Source: Beijerinckiaceae bacterium | GTDB lineage: Bacteria; Pseudomonadota; Alphaproteobacteria; Rhizobiales; Beijerinckiaceae | DNA: 64,000 bases | Assembly: GCA_947452455.1 (NCBI GenBank) | Contig: CANGBX010000006.1 | Location: 144,711 to 208,710 of the forward strand | Direction: 5' to 3' | Part shown: positions 45,089 to 52,578 of the stretch, piece after piece | How the letters are laid out: each line of letters begins with the position of its first letter | How positions within the stretch are numbered: the stretch's first letter is position 1 | The notes under the pieces: model-generated | What the model saw: the letters and a program-made list of their open reading frames with translations, nothing else | What the model was told of the DNA's origin: nothing | Databases searched by the model: none | Translations under genes and position numbers: made by a program

Positions 45089-45346
45089 ATGGACTTCAGC
45101 GTCATCATTCCCGTTTACAATACCGATCCGAGCTATTTGCTCGCGAGCTTAGAGAGCACTCTGAGCCAAACTTTGCCTCCGGCTGAGGTGCTCATCATTG
45201 ATGATGGGTCGGATAATCCCGATACGAAGCAGTTTTTGGAAGGTGCCGTTTCAGCATCAGAGGGACGCTTGCGCTTGTTCACGCAACCTCAGAATGGCGG
45301 CATTAGCAATGCACTGAATCTCGACCCTGCGACTAATAAAGGCTGA
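45089..45346 (+). pseudogene. Truncated GT2 glycosyltransferase (N-terminal fragment)
   Basis: Only 85 codons remain of a family 2 glycosyltransferase. The N-terminal SVIIPVYNTDPSYLLASLES and the nucleotide-sugar motif VLIIDDGSDNPDTKQFL are intact, and the frame then stops directly after NGGISNALNLDPATNKG. Full-length GT2 domains need about 200 more residues, including the DxD metal site, so this fragment cannot be a working transferase. GAAAGAGGGG precedes the ATG, so it may still be translated. It is followed after 5 nt by an AT-rich GT32-FkbM gene, suggesting that recombination replaced its 3' part. Confidence 0.8.
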
Positions 45347-45351
45347 TTGTC

Positions 45352-46887
45352 ATGGCTGTAAAGTTTCATCGAATTTGGTTTGGCTCAAAACCCATGCCTG
45401 CAGCTTACGATCTTTATTGGGATGCGTGGAGACGTCAATTTCCCGAGCACGATTTTATTACGTGGCGAGATGAAGATATTCAGAAGTTAGCTATCTCGAA
45501 AGATCAAGTGCAAAGCGTTGCAAGCTATGCTTGTAAGGCTGATATCGCACGTTATGAGATCTTATATCAATTCGGCGGTATTTATCTCGATTGCGATATG
45601 ATGCCGTTTAATTACTTTGATGCTGAAACATTTTGTTCCCAGCTGACTGTTTGCAATGAAGACGCAAGCAGCCAATATTGTTCAATTGGATTTATAGGCG
45701 CTCCAAAAGGGCATCCAATCTTTTTAGAAATCTTAAGCCACATTAAAAGCATCAAGATCGATGAAAATCGCCCAAACGAGGTTACTGGACCTTGGCTGTT
45801 CGGTGCATTTTTGTCTAAACATAAGCACGACAAGTTAAATTCGTGCGCATTCTACCCTTATTTATACAATGAGCCCTCTTCTAAGGTTGTTGGCGTCGAC
45901 CTTTCAAAAACCTATGGAATTCACATTTGGGGTGGTTCGTGGCTTTCGTCTTCGGCGAAGGCAGATCAAATGCAATTGTTACTCAGCCGAGGAGATGTTG
46001 CAGAATACGAGTTTTTGTCCGGCCCAGCAGTCTCAAAGGCTTCAGATTATATGCCGGAATTGCGTGAAAAAATTAGAGCTTCACGACGTTCAGCGTTGCA
46101 GAGCGCTCGCGAAATATTCAATAACTTTTCAATAAGCGACAACTTACCGTTTCAATTCGATAAGTTTCTTTTTTGGTTGCTAAGCAAAGACAGTAATCGA
46201 GTGATTTGGCAGATAGGCGCTGCCGATGGAAGGCTGGTTGATCCACTTCGCTCGTCGATGATAAATTTTGACCCTAAGGCTGTTTTGTTGGAGCCAAACC
46301 CCTTCCTGTTTGCTTTGCTTGAAAAAAACTATTCGAACAATCAAAATGCTAAGCTTTTGAATCTTGCTTATTCATCGCAGGAAAAGAGTATTACTTTAAA
46401 TGCCATCAATCCATCAGAGGTCTCAGCGAGAGGTTTGCCGCAATGGGTCTTGGGAATCTCTTCGAAGTTTGATGACAGGAATGCTATCGGCGGCATTTCC
46501 ATTGACGAGCAAACACAAAAAAAGATTGGCGAATGCATTACAAGAATTGAAGTCGCAACAATTGGATACCAAAATCTAATTGACGTATCTGGTGGGCATC
46601 CTGAGGTTGTGGTTGTGGATGCAGAGGGTATGGATAAGGAGATTATCGACGATGTTCTCAACGGTGGAGCGCGTCCTCTTGCTATCCACTTTGAGATTCA
46701 ATGCCTGTCAGGGCCTGAGCAGCAAGAGCTCGTGCAATCTCTAGCCGTGAATTATGTTATTCTGACTTTTGGCAACGATATGACAGCTTATCGTAAAGAT
46801 ATTTTCTTGGAGTATGCGGACAGCCTTTACGTTGACTATGGTATTTCTAACATTTACGGCGATGTTCTTAGATTGGTGTATAGGTAG
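45352..46887 (+). CDS. GT32-type glycosyltransferase fused to FkbM-like methyltransferase
   Basis: The 511-residue protein appears to join two enzymes. Residues 1 to about 230 are a GT32 mannosyl/galactosyl-transferase domain (KFHRIWFGSKPMP, then ADIARYEILYQFGGIYLDCD with the DxD metal site). Residues from about 275 to the end resemble an FkbM-type SAM methyltransferase (VIWQIGAADGRLVDPLRSS, AVLLEPNPFLFALLEKNYSN, then VVVVDAEGMDKEIIDDVLNG). The gene is clearly richer in A and T than its neighbours and uses AT-ending codons, a sign of transfer. It lies next to the 3' end of tRNA-Met. It probably modifies a surface polysaccharide, which is inference. Confidence 0.85.
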   Translation: MAVKFHRIWFGSKPMPAAYDLYWDAWRRQFPEHDFITWRDEDIQKLAISKDQVQSVASYACKADIARYEILYQFGGIYLDCDMMPFNYFDAETFCSQLTVCNEDASSQYCSIGFIGAPKGHPIFLEILSHIKSIKIDENRPNEVTGPWLFGAFLSKHKHDKLNSCAFYPYLYNEPSSKVVGVDLSKTYGIHIWGGSWLSSSAKADQMQLLLSRGDVAEYEFLSGPAVSKASDYMPELREKIRASRRSALQSAREIFNNFSISDNLPFQFDKFLFWLLSKDSNRVIWQIGAADGRLVDPLRSSMINFDPKAVLLEPNPFLFALLEKNYSNNQNAKLLNLAYSSQEKSITLNAINPSEVSARGLPQWVLGISSKFDDRNAIGGISIDEQTQKKIGECITRIEVATIGYQNLIDVSGGHPEVVVVDAEGMDKEIIDDVLNGGARPLAIHFEIQCLSGPEQQELVQSLAVNYVILTFGNDMTAYRKDIFLEYADSLYVDYGISNIYGDVLRLVYR

Positions 46888-46986
46888 ACACGCTGGGGCA
46901 CTTCGCCGAATTTAGACTTGGACTTTTGGTCCGATCGCCAAAAGTAGTTATCGGTCAAGGATTTTTGGGGGATGCCCCAGTTTCTT

Positions 46987-47063
46987 TGGTAGCGGAGGAG
47001 GGATTCGAACCCCCGACACGCGGATTATGATTCCGCTGCTCTAACCAACTGAGCTACCCCGCC
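46987..47063 (-). tRNA. tRNA-Met (CAT), elongator type
   Basis: On the minus strand the gene starts GGCGGGGTAGCTCAG and ends with CTCCGCTACCA, with the 3' CCA encoded. The anticodon loop ATCATAA lies on stem GCGGA/TCCGC, giving anticodon CAT. The T arm GGGGG-TTCGAAT-CCCTC is intact. The acceptor stem does not match tRNA-Ile2 or initiator tRNA, so I assign elongator methionine. It has G-T wobble pairs at 1-72 and 6-67. Confidence 0.95.
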
Positions 47064-47163
47064 CCGAGGGCCCGCTGGGGGCCGTCTGGAAGCCCGCGAT
47101 ATAGAGGGGCGGGCGGCCTCAAGTCAAGCGCAAGTCAGGGCAATGGCGGCCAAAAACCGGCTC

Positions 47164-47823
47164 TCAGAGCCGCTTCAGGCGGATCAGGGTGAAGAGGTCG
47201 AGCGGGGGCAGTTTGCGCCGCTCTTCGAGCGCAATATCGGGGCGCTGCGCTAGCCAGTCGCCAACAATCGCCCAAGGGAATTCGGGTCGCCAGCCAAGAG
47301 CCGCCGCGCGCCGCCCGAGCCAGGCTTCGAGCGTGGCCATCAGCCCGCGCTCCGCGCCAATATGATTGACGAGCACGATCTCGCCGCCTTTTTTCACCAC
47401 ACGCGCCATTTCATCCAATGTGCGATGCGCATCAGGCACAACGGTGAGCACATAAGGCGCAATCACCGCATCAAAACTCTCATCAGCAAAAGTCAGCGCC
47501 ATGGCATCCATGGCTTGCAGCGCCAGCACATTGCCAAGCTCGTCGCGCAAGACGCGTTTGCGTGCCACGTTCAGCATGGGTTCTGACAGATCAATGCCGG
47601 TGATTTTCACATGCGGGGAGAACATCGGCAGTTCGAGGCCGGTGCCCACACCCACATCAAGCAATTGGATTTCACGGGTCGTGGCGAGTGCATTGATGGC
47701 GTCTGCGCCCGCGCGGCGACCCGGTTTCATGGTCGCGGTGAAAACGAGATCATAGATGGGTGCCCAGCGCGCATAGGCGCTTTCCACATCCGCGTGGGAA
47801 ATGCTGGATGTCTTGTCTTGCAT
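47164..47823 (-). CDS. Class I SAM-dependent methyltransferase (PmtA/UbiE-like)
   Basis: The 219-residue protein has the SAM-binding motif LLDVGVGTGLELPMF near residue 55, an acidic loop ITGIDLSEPML, and post-motif segments FDAVIAPYVLTVVPD and LDEMARVVKKGGEIVLVNHI. The N-terminal SAYARWAPIYDLVFTATM resembles phosphatidylethanolamine N-methyltransferase PmtA of the Rhodobacter type and UbiE. Both are possible, and I cannot choose from sequence alone. Its ATG overlaps the mnmA stop by one base (TGATG), implying coupled translation with mnmA. Confidence 0.88.
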   Translation of the reverse strand: MQDKTSSISHADVESAYARWAPIYDLVFTATMKPGRRAGADAINALATTREIQLLDVGVGTGLELPMFSPHVKITGIDLSEPMLNVARKRVLRDELGNVLALQAMDAMALTFADESFDAVIAPYVLTVVPDAHRTLDEMARVVKKGGEIVLVNHIGAERGLMATLEAWLGRRAAALGWRPEFPWAIVGDWLAQRPDIALEERRKLPPLDLFTLIRLKRL

Positions 47824-49022
47824 CAGCGCGCTGGCTTGATGAAGCCGCCGCCAAGCACGCGCGCGCGCGGGTTGGCATCTTCATAAAAGACGCAGGCCTG
47901 GCCTGGTGACACACCTTCTTCGCCGGCGGCGAGTTCGACCTGCACTTCGCCATTCACGCGACGCAAAATGGCCGAGCCCGGTGGGCGTGTGGAGCGCAGG
48001 CGCACAGCCACTTCCAAACCATCTGCCGGCAAATCTTCAAGTGTGTTGGGGCCAATCCAATTGACATCGCGCAACATGACAAAACGTGTGGCCAGCGCCG
48101 AGCGCGGGCCCACCACGACGCGGCGATTGGCAGAATCGAGCTTCACGACAAAAAGCGGTTCGCCCTTGCCAGCTGTGTTCGAGCCAAGCCCCAAACCTTT
48201 GCGCTGGCCGATCGTGTAATGGATGACGCCGTGATGGGCACCCAGCACGCGGCCATCGACATGCACAATGTCGCCGGGCTCTGCAGCGCCGGGGATCAGG
48301 CGTTCAATCACATCCGTATATTTACCAGACGGCACAAAGCAAATGTCTTGGCTGTCAGCTTTGTCAGCAACGGTGAGGCCGAATTCATGCGCGAGTTTGC
48401 GCACGTCAGGCTTGGGCAAATCGCCCAGCGGGAAGCGCAGAAGTTCGAGCTGTTCGCGTGTGGTCGCAAACAGGAAATAGCTTTGGTCGCGATCTGCATC
48501 GACAGCCCGGTAGAGCGCGCGTCCACCTTCGCCATCTTCAGCCGATGAAATGTAATGGCCGGTGGCCAGAACATCTGCACCCAGATCGCGCGCGGTGTCG
48601 AAGAGATCTTTGAACTTGATGTGCTGGTTGCACGCTACGCAGGGGATCGGCGTTTCACCCGCCACATAAGACTTGGCGAAGGAATCAATCACCTTGTCTT
48701 TGAAGCGGCTTTCATAGTCGAGCACATAGTGCGGAATGCCCAGACGCGCAGCGACATCGCGCGCATCATGAATATCTTGTCCCGCGCAGCAGGCACCTTT
48801 GCGATGAATGGCTTCGCCATGATCATAGAGCTGCAAGGTCACGCCGATGACATCATAGCCTTCGCGCTTGAGCAGTGCGGCGACCACGGATGAATCGACA
48901 CCGCCCGACATAGCAACAACCACGCGCGTCTGCGCCGGGGCCTTGTGGAGGCCCAGCGAATTGACACCCAGCACAGGGGCGGGGTGGGCAATGGCGGTTT
49001 CTGGCTCGAGCAGCGGGTTCAT
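47823..49022 (-). CDS. mnmA: tRNA-specific 2-thiouridylase MnmA
   Basis: MnmA thiolates the wobble uridine of Lys, Glu and Gln tRNAs. The 399-residue protein has the PP-loop [15 protein letters not shown] near residue 40. It also carries the catalytic cysteine pair: [10 protein letters not shown] near residue 125 and [20 protein letters not shown] near residue 220. The C-terminal domain is complete. The ATG at 49022 is chosen; it leaves an N-terminal extension of about 30 residues before the PP-loop strand, common in rhizobia. The in-frame codons further upstream run through the sciP promoter region and are rejected. Confidence 0.96.
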   Translation of the reverse strand: MNPLLEPETAIAHPAPVLGVNSLGLHKAPAQTRVVVAMSGGVDSSVVAALLKREGYDVIGVTLQLYDHGEAIHRKGACCAGQDIHDARDVAARLGIPHYVLDYESRFKDKVIDSFAKSYVAGETPIPCVACNQHIKFKDLFDTARDLGADVLATGHYISSAEDGEGGRALYRAVDADRDQSYFLFATTREQLELLRFPLGDLPKPDVRKLAHEFGLTVADKADSQDICFVPSGKYTDVIERLIPGAAEPGDIVHVDGRVLGAHHGVIHYTIGQRKGLGLGSNTAGKGEPLFVVKLDSANRRVVVGPRSALATRFVMLRDVNWIGPNTLEDLPADGLEVAVRLRSTRPPGSAILRRVNGEVQVELAAGEEGVSPGQACVFYEDANPRARVLGGGFIKPAR

Positions 49023-49200
49023 GAGCCGATGATCAACCATTGGCGGGGAAAAAATGCAACCGACTGGATCAAAGAGGCTGGCGGCCTGCGGTCGCACCGC
49101 CCTCAACCCGCAACCTGTGCCAGATGGGAACGGATTGGCCTCAAGAGCAAGGATTTGGAAATAAATCCGATAGTTAGACCCCAAAAAACACATGCTCGGC

Positions 49201-49215
49201 TTAGGTAAATCTTAA
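49201..49215. promoter_or_regulatory. Possible CtrA-binding site upstream of sciP
   Basis: TTAG-GTAAATC-TTAA matches the CtrA consensus TTAA-N7-TTAA at seven of eight positions and lies 57-71 nt upstream of the sciP start. sciP is a CtrA-activated gene in Caulobacter, so the location is meaningful. Confidence 0.6.
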
Positions 49216-49271
49216 AAACCGGCGGCTAATCTCTCGGCCATAGTCAGTGTGCTCGTGTCGTGAGTTTGAAT

Positions 49272-49547
49272 ATGACGGAACTTCATCGTCCCCGGGTGAA
49301 ATATGTGATCGGCCCCGACGGCTCTCCTTTGACCGTTGCCGATCTGCCCCCTACGGACACCAAGCGTTGGGTCATTCGCCGTAAGGCCGAGGTTGTCGCG
49401 GCGGTTCGCGGTGGCCTCTTGTCTCTGGAAGAGGCTTGCAGCCGCTATACGCTCACCGTGGATGAATTCCTGAGCTGGCAGATGTCCATCGACCAGCATG
49501 GCTTGGCGGGCCTGCGCACCACGCGCATCCAGCACTATCGCCAGTAA
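49272..49547 (+). CDS. sciP: CtrA inhibitor SciP (DUF1153)
   Basis: SciP is a small helix-turn-helix protein that binds CtrA and blocks CtrA-activated transcription in the cell cycle. The 91-residue product contains the almost invariant family blocks RPRVKYVIGPDGSPLTVADL, WVIRRKAEVVAAVRGGLLSL and EEACSRYTLTVDEFLSWQ. The ATG at 49272 is taken as start; a GTG 12 bases upstream is possible. It is divergent from mnmA and lies about 2.4 kb from ctrA. A CtrA-like site in its promoter fits the known feedback loop. A hairpin terminator follows. Confidence 0.95.
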   Translation: MTELHRPRVKYVIGPDGSPLTVADLPPTDTKRWVIRRKAEVVAAVRGGLLSLEEACSRYTLTVDEFLSWQMSIDQHGLAGLRTTRIQHYRQ

Positions 49548-49576
49548 GCTTTTTCTTCCGCTTGGTCGGAAGCGAG

Positions 49577-49605
49577 CGCCGGTCCCTTTACGGGTCCGGC
49601 GTTTT
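49577..49605 (+). terminator. Terminator after sciP
   Basis: Arms CGCCGG-T-CCC and GGG-T-CCGGCG (one T-T mismatch) enclose a TTTAC loop and are followed by TTTT. The stop codon of the convergent membrane-protein gene lies in the loop. Confidence 0.82.
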
Positions 49606-50634
49606 GCTTTCGTGGTGCAGAGCTTTGGCCAGTTGCGCCCGCTCGAACAACAAGATCACCGGCACGGACAAAGCCAACGGCACGATGAGATAGAACAGGC
49701 GCCAAACGAGAAGTGCTGCAAAGACGGCCGTTGCGGGCATGCCTGGCATGATGGCGAGAAAGACAGCTTCCATCACGCCGACACCGCCGGGCACTTGCGA
49801 CAAGAGGCCCGCCGAGAAGGACAGAAGAAACGCGCCGAGCACGATGAAGAAGCCGGGGTTTCCCTGTTCGGGCAGCGCGAAATAAATAATGCCTGCCGCA
49901 CCGATCAGCTCAAGCGGGGCCGCGATATATTGGCGCGCAACCACATTGAGGCGTGGATACATCAGCTCGAAAGAGCGGAAACGCAGCGGGCGCAATTGCA
50001 GCCATGAGCCGATGGTGTAGAGCGCCACAAAACCCAAGAGGCCAAAGCCGATCATCCGCGCGGTCTGTTCTCCAATGCTGAAATTTTGTGAGAGCGTGGA
50101 AAGTGGCGCCAGAATTTGCGGCTCGCCGATCAGCACGAAAGCGAGAAGAAAAATCGTGCCGAAGACGAATGTGTAAGAACAGAGCACTACGAGGATGGCG
50201 ATTTCTGCAGCCGTCAGGCCTTTGGCCGAATAGGCGCGGTAGCGCACCATACCGCCTGAAAAAACCGTCGCGCCGATATTATGCGAGAGCGCATAGGTGA
50301 CGAAGGAGCAGACGGAAATATAGATCCAGGAAATGCCGCGTTCGCGCTTCAAGTGAATGAGCGAAATCCGGTCGTACCAAGCCAGAGCCGCGTAAGCGAG
50401 AAGCGTCGAGAGGCCAGCCAGCCAATAACCATGGGCGGGAATATCGCCAAGCTTATGGCCGATGACAGACGCAATGGTCTTGATGTCGCTCCAAAGGCCG
50501 CCCGCTTCCAAAAGCGCGCGTACCTTGTCATCGGAAGCTGCTTCGGCGGCGAGCTTCTCGTAGAGGAGCTTGACGGACCAGAAGACGGCGACGAGCCCGA
50601 CGGCGGGCCAGAAAAAATCAAGAATGCGCTTCAT
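49588..50634 (-). CDS. MprF-like / UPF0104-type polytopic membrane protein
   Basis: The 348-residue protein matches the membrane half of lysylphosphatidylglycerol synthases (flippase-like UPF0104 domain) but lacks the soluble aminoacyl-transfer domain. About eight hydrophobic helices are visible. Family segments include YALSHNIGATVFSGGMVRYR near residue 110 and LLSQVPGGVGVMEAVFLAIM near residue 285. Such stand-alone domains are thought to flip lipids, which is inference here. The start at 50634 (MKRILDFFWPAVGL) is chosen because the upstream frame is antisense to nothing and not family-like. It converges with sciP. Confidence 0.88.
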   Translation of the reverse strand: MKRILDFFWPAVGLVAVFWSVKLLYEKLAAEAASDDKVRALLEAGGLWSDIKTIASVIGHKLGDIPAHGYWLAGLSTLLAYAALAWYDRISLIHLKRERGISWIYISVCSFVTYALSHNIGATVFSGGMVRYRAYSAKGLTAAEIAILVVLCSYTFVFGTIFLLAFVLIGEPQILAPLSTLSQNFSIGEQTARMIGFGLLGFVALYTIGSWLQLRPLRFRSFELMYPRLNVVARQYIAAPLELIGAAGIIYFALPEQGNPGFFIVLGAFLLSFSAGLLSQVPGGVGVMEAVFLAIMPGMPATAVFAALLVWRLFYLIVPLALSVPVILLFERAQLAKALHHESKTPDP

Positions 50635-50782
50635 CTGACCTTGGGCTCGTCCTGTTTGACCGGGGCGTTGCAACCATCCGTGCCATGCAGGGGCGGGGAG
50701 CGCAAGGAGCGCTTGATAACAAAAAGGAAAGCCAGCCGGAGGTCCGGCTGGCTCATGAGGACCAGAGGGGCTTTTCTTGCTT

Positions 50783-51169
50783 TTAGAGGCGGGCGACGCG
50801 CAGCGGCATGTCTGTGCGCTCGCGCGCCACATCCACGCTCTTGTCGCGCAGGTCCATGGTCTGGACCTTTGACAATTCTTCGGCAGCTTCCTCGAAGCGG
50901 GCCTTGGCCTCGTCGAGCTGGCTGCGCAGATCTTCTGCCGATTGATGGAGATTGTCGCGCCGCGTGCGGGCGGCGCGGGCATAGGTGGAATAGGCGAAGT
51001 GGCTGGTGTCAGCCACGCCCGAGCGCTGCTCTTCAGCCGCGATTTCCCGATCGAGTTCACCCGCCATGCGCGCGAATTCGGCGATCATGGTTTCAATCTG
51101 GGCGACGCGCCGGCGTTTCTCTTCCGCCTGGAAGCGCTTCAGCCGGACCAATGTATCCCGCGATTTCAT
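50783..51169 (-). CDS. fliJ: FliJ-like flagellar export protein
   Basis: The 128-residue, highly charged, almost wholly coiled-coil protein matches the alphaproteobacterial FliJ form. It begins MKSRDTLVRLKRFQAEEKRR, followed by IETMIAEFARMAGELDREIA and ADTSHFAYSTYARAARTRRD. FliJ is a stalk component and chaperone escort of the flagellar type III export ATPase. No other flagellar genes are in the window. It is divergently placed to ctrA across a 545-nt regulatory region, which agrees with CtrA control of flagellar genes. The ATG at 51169 is the family start. Confidence 0.88.
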   Translation of the reverse strand: MKSRDTLVRLKRFQAEEKRRRVAQIETMIAEFARMAGELDREIAAEEQRSGVADTSHFAYSTYARAARTRRDNLHQSAEDLRSQLDEAKARFEEAAEELSKVQTMDLRDKSVDVARERTDMPLRVARL

Positions 51170-51401
51170 CACTCGAGACTCCAAGACGCAGAGAGAACAC
51201 ACACGCGGGCGCTTGCGAGGCGACCGACGCGAAACGTTTCCGCGAGACAGGGAGATCATGACGGCTCAAAGTTGCTCTTTCCTTACCGTGACGCCAAACA
51301 CATAAAAAAACCTACAAAGTGGCTGACAGGGGCATGGTTTTGCATGCTATTCCAAGGTTGTGGGTGATTCGGGCTGTCCTGCGCCCCGCGCGTAACGGTC
51401 T

Positions 51402-51420
51402 GTTAACCCTATTGGTTAAC
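51402..51420. promoter_or_regulatory. Palindromic CtrA-type site upstream of ctrA
   Basis: GTTAACC-CTATT-GGTTAAC is a perfect inverted repeat, containing two TTAA cores spaced by nine bases. This spacing differs from the N7 consensus, so it may be bound differently or by another factor. Confidence 0.55.
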
Positions 51421-51611
51421 AGTCCGCTTTGAAGCCAAGGGCGATTTGCCTTGTGGCGAGTGTCGGGTGTCGAGTCGGGAGAGAGGTTTAGCGGTCGGCG
51501 TTAAACTGGTTCCTAAGCAGGGGTCTAAGGCTAACATTCAAGTGAAATCAGGTTCTTGTGTGTCATTCACACGGCAAGACCCAGGCGCTTGTAAGCCGGA
51601 CTTACTGTTTA

Positions 51612-51629
51612 TTAACCATCTCTCGTTAA
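51612..51629. promoter_or_regulatory. TTAACCAT half-site near the ctrA promoter
   Basis: TTAACCAT, a strong CtrA half-site, is followed by TTAA after ten bases from the first core, about 85 nt before the ctrA start codon. Confidence 0.4.
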
Positions 51630-51714
51630 AGTTGATGAGCCGGGATTTTTAAGCCGCGCTCTTTGGTGGTTCGCGCCGATCGCGACTGGCAAAGGGCTAG
51701 GGTGGGGACCTCAC

Positions 51715-52416
51715 ATGCGGGTACTTTTGATTGAAGACGACAGCGCCACGGCGCAGAGCATCGAGCTGATGCTCAAGTCAGAGAATTTCAATGTCTACAC
51801 AACCGACCTTGGCGAAGAAGGCATCGATCTCGGCAAGTTGTATGATTACGACATCATTCTGCTGGATCTGAATCTCCCCGACATGTCGGGTTATGAGGTT
51901 CTGCGCAGCCTGCGCGTTGCCAAAGTGAAGACACCGATCCTCATTCTCTCGGGCCTTGCCGGCATCGAAGACAAGGTGAAGGGTCTGGGCTTCGGCGCTG
52001 ATGATTATCTCACCAAGCCCTTCCACAAGGACGAGATGGTCGCACGCATTCACGCGATCGTGCGCCGCTCGAAGGGTCATGCCCAGTCGGTCATCACGAC
52101 AGGCGATCTCGTCGTCAATCTCGACCAGAAGACGGTTGAAGTGGGCGGAGCGCGCGTCCATCTGACGGGCAAAGAATATCAGATGCTCGAGCTGCTCTCG
52201 CTGCGCAAGGGCACGACGCTGACCAAGGAAATGTTCTTGAACCATCTCTATGGTGGCATGGACGAGCCGGAATTGAAGATCATCGACGTCTTCATCTGCA
52301 AGCTTCGCAAGAAGCTCGCCAATGCCAGCCAGGGTCGCAATTACATCGAGACCGTCTGGGGCCGTGGCTATGTGCTGCGTGAGCCCAACGAAATCGAAGA
52401 GCGCGTCTCGGCGTAA
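51715..52416 (+). CDS. ctrA: Cell-cycle response regulator CtrA
   Basis: CtrA is the master response regulator of the alphaproteobacterial cell cycle. The 233-residue protein has a receiver domain ([20 protein letters not shown], phosphoacceptor Asp in [16 protein letters not shown] near residue 51, and the TKPFHKDEM lysine). Its OmpR-type winged-helix domain includes [16 protein letters not shown] and the recognition helix [13 protein letters not shown]. It ends in a conserved tail with two C-terminal hydrophobic-small residues (VSA), resembling the ClpXP degradation signal. It is followed by a terminator and repeat copy 7. ChpT, which phosphorylates it, is encoded nearby. Confidence 0.99.
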   Translation: MRVLLIEDDSATAQSIELMLKSENFNVYTTDLGEEGIDLGKLYDYDIILLDLNLPDMSGYEVLRSLRVAKVKTPILILSGLAGIEDKVKGLGFGADDYLTKPFHKDEMVARIHAIVRRSKGHAQSVITTGDLVVNLDQKTVEVGGARVHLTGKEYQMLELLSLRKGTTLTKEMFLNHLYGGMDEPELKIIDVFICKLRKKLANASQGRNYIETVWGRGYVLREPNEIEERVSA

Positions 52417-52435
52417 GCTGCCTCACAAAAATCGA

Positions 52436-52465
52436 AAAAGCCCCGCTTTGTCGGGGCTTTTTTTA
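52436..52465 (+). terminator. Intrinsic terminator after ctrA
   Basis: Stem AAAAGCCCCG/CGGGGCTTTT with a CTTTGT loop is followed by a T run, 19 nt after the ctrA stop. Confidence 0.94.
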
Positions 52466-52480
52466 TGGTGCCATCTCCAC

Positions 52481-52566
52481 CGTCATTGCGAGGAGCCAAA
52501 GGCGACGAAGCAAACCAGAGGCCTCACGTGCGGCCTCTGGTTTGCTTCGCTTTGCTCGCAATGACG
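52481..52566. repeat. Palindromic repeat, copy 7 of 7
   Basis: An 86-bp copy bounded by CGTCATTGCGAGGAGCC and CTCGCAATGACG, between convergent ctrA and mntH. Inner arms CAAACCAGAGGC and GCCTCTGGTTTG are perfectly complementary and share the A-T exchange with copy 2. Confidence 0.95.
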
Positions 52567-52578
52567 GGTGACGAGTGA

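Larger units (their letters stand above)
51170..51714. promoter_or_regulatory. Long ctrA-fliJ regulatory region
   Basis: No gene is visible in these 545 nt. The region contains a perfect GTTAACC/GGTTAAC inverted repeat at 51402-51420 and a TTAACCAT half-site at 51612 with a second TTAA at 51626. It also has three GANTC sequences (51177, 51366, 51472), the CcrM methylation target. A GGTGGGGAC segment serves as the ctrA ribosome binding site. Multiple promoters for ctrA, as in Caulobacter and Brucella, probably lie here. Confidence 0.7.

Noticed and set aside
46888..47163. Attachment-site duplication of the tRNA-Met 3' end
   Set aside because: I looked for a second copy of the tRNA end around 44.8-45.1 kb and saw none.
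47164..47823. Naming the methyltransferase PmtA or UbiE
   Set aside because: Both families share the visible motifs; the sequence alone does not decide.
51177..51476. GANTC sites (51177, 51366, 51472) as proof of CcrM control of ctrA
   Set aside because: Three sites in 545 nt is about what chance gives for a 4-base-specific motif, so position alone is not evidence.
51446..51652. A 68-codon frame in the ctrA leader
   Set aside because: No family resemblance and it overlaps the likely promoter elements.
4267..52566. CRISPR array
   Set aside because: The repeats are dispersed, palindromic over their whole length and not spaced regularly; no cas genes are present.
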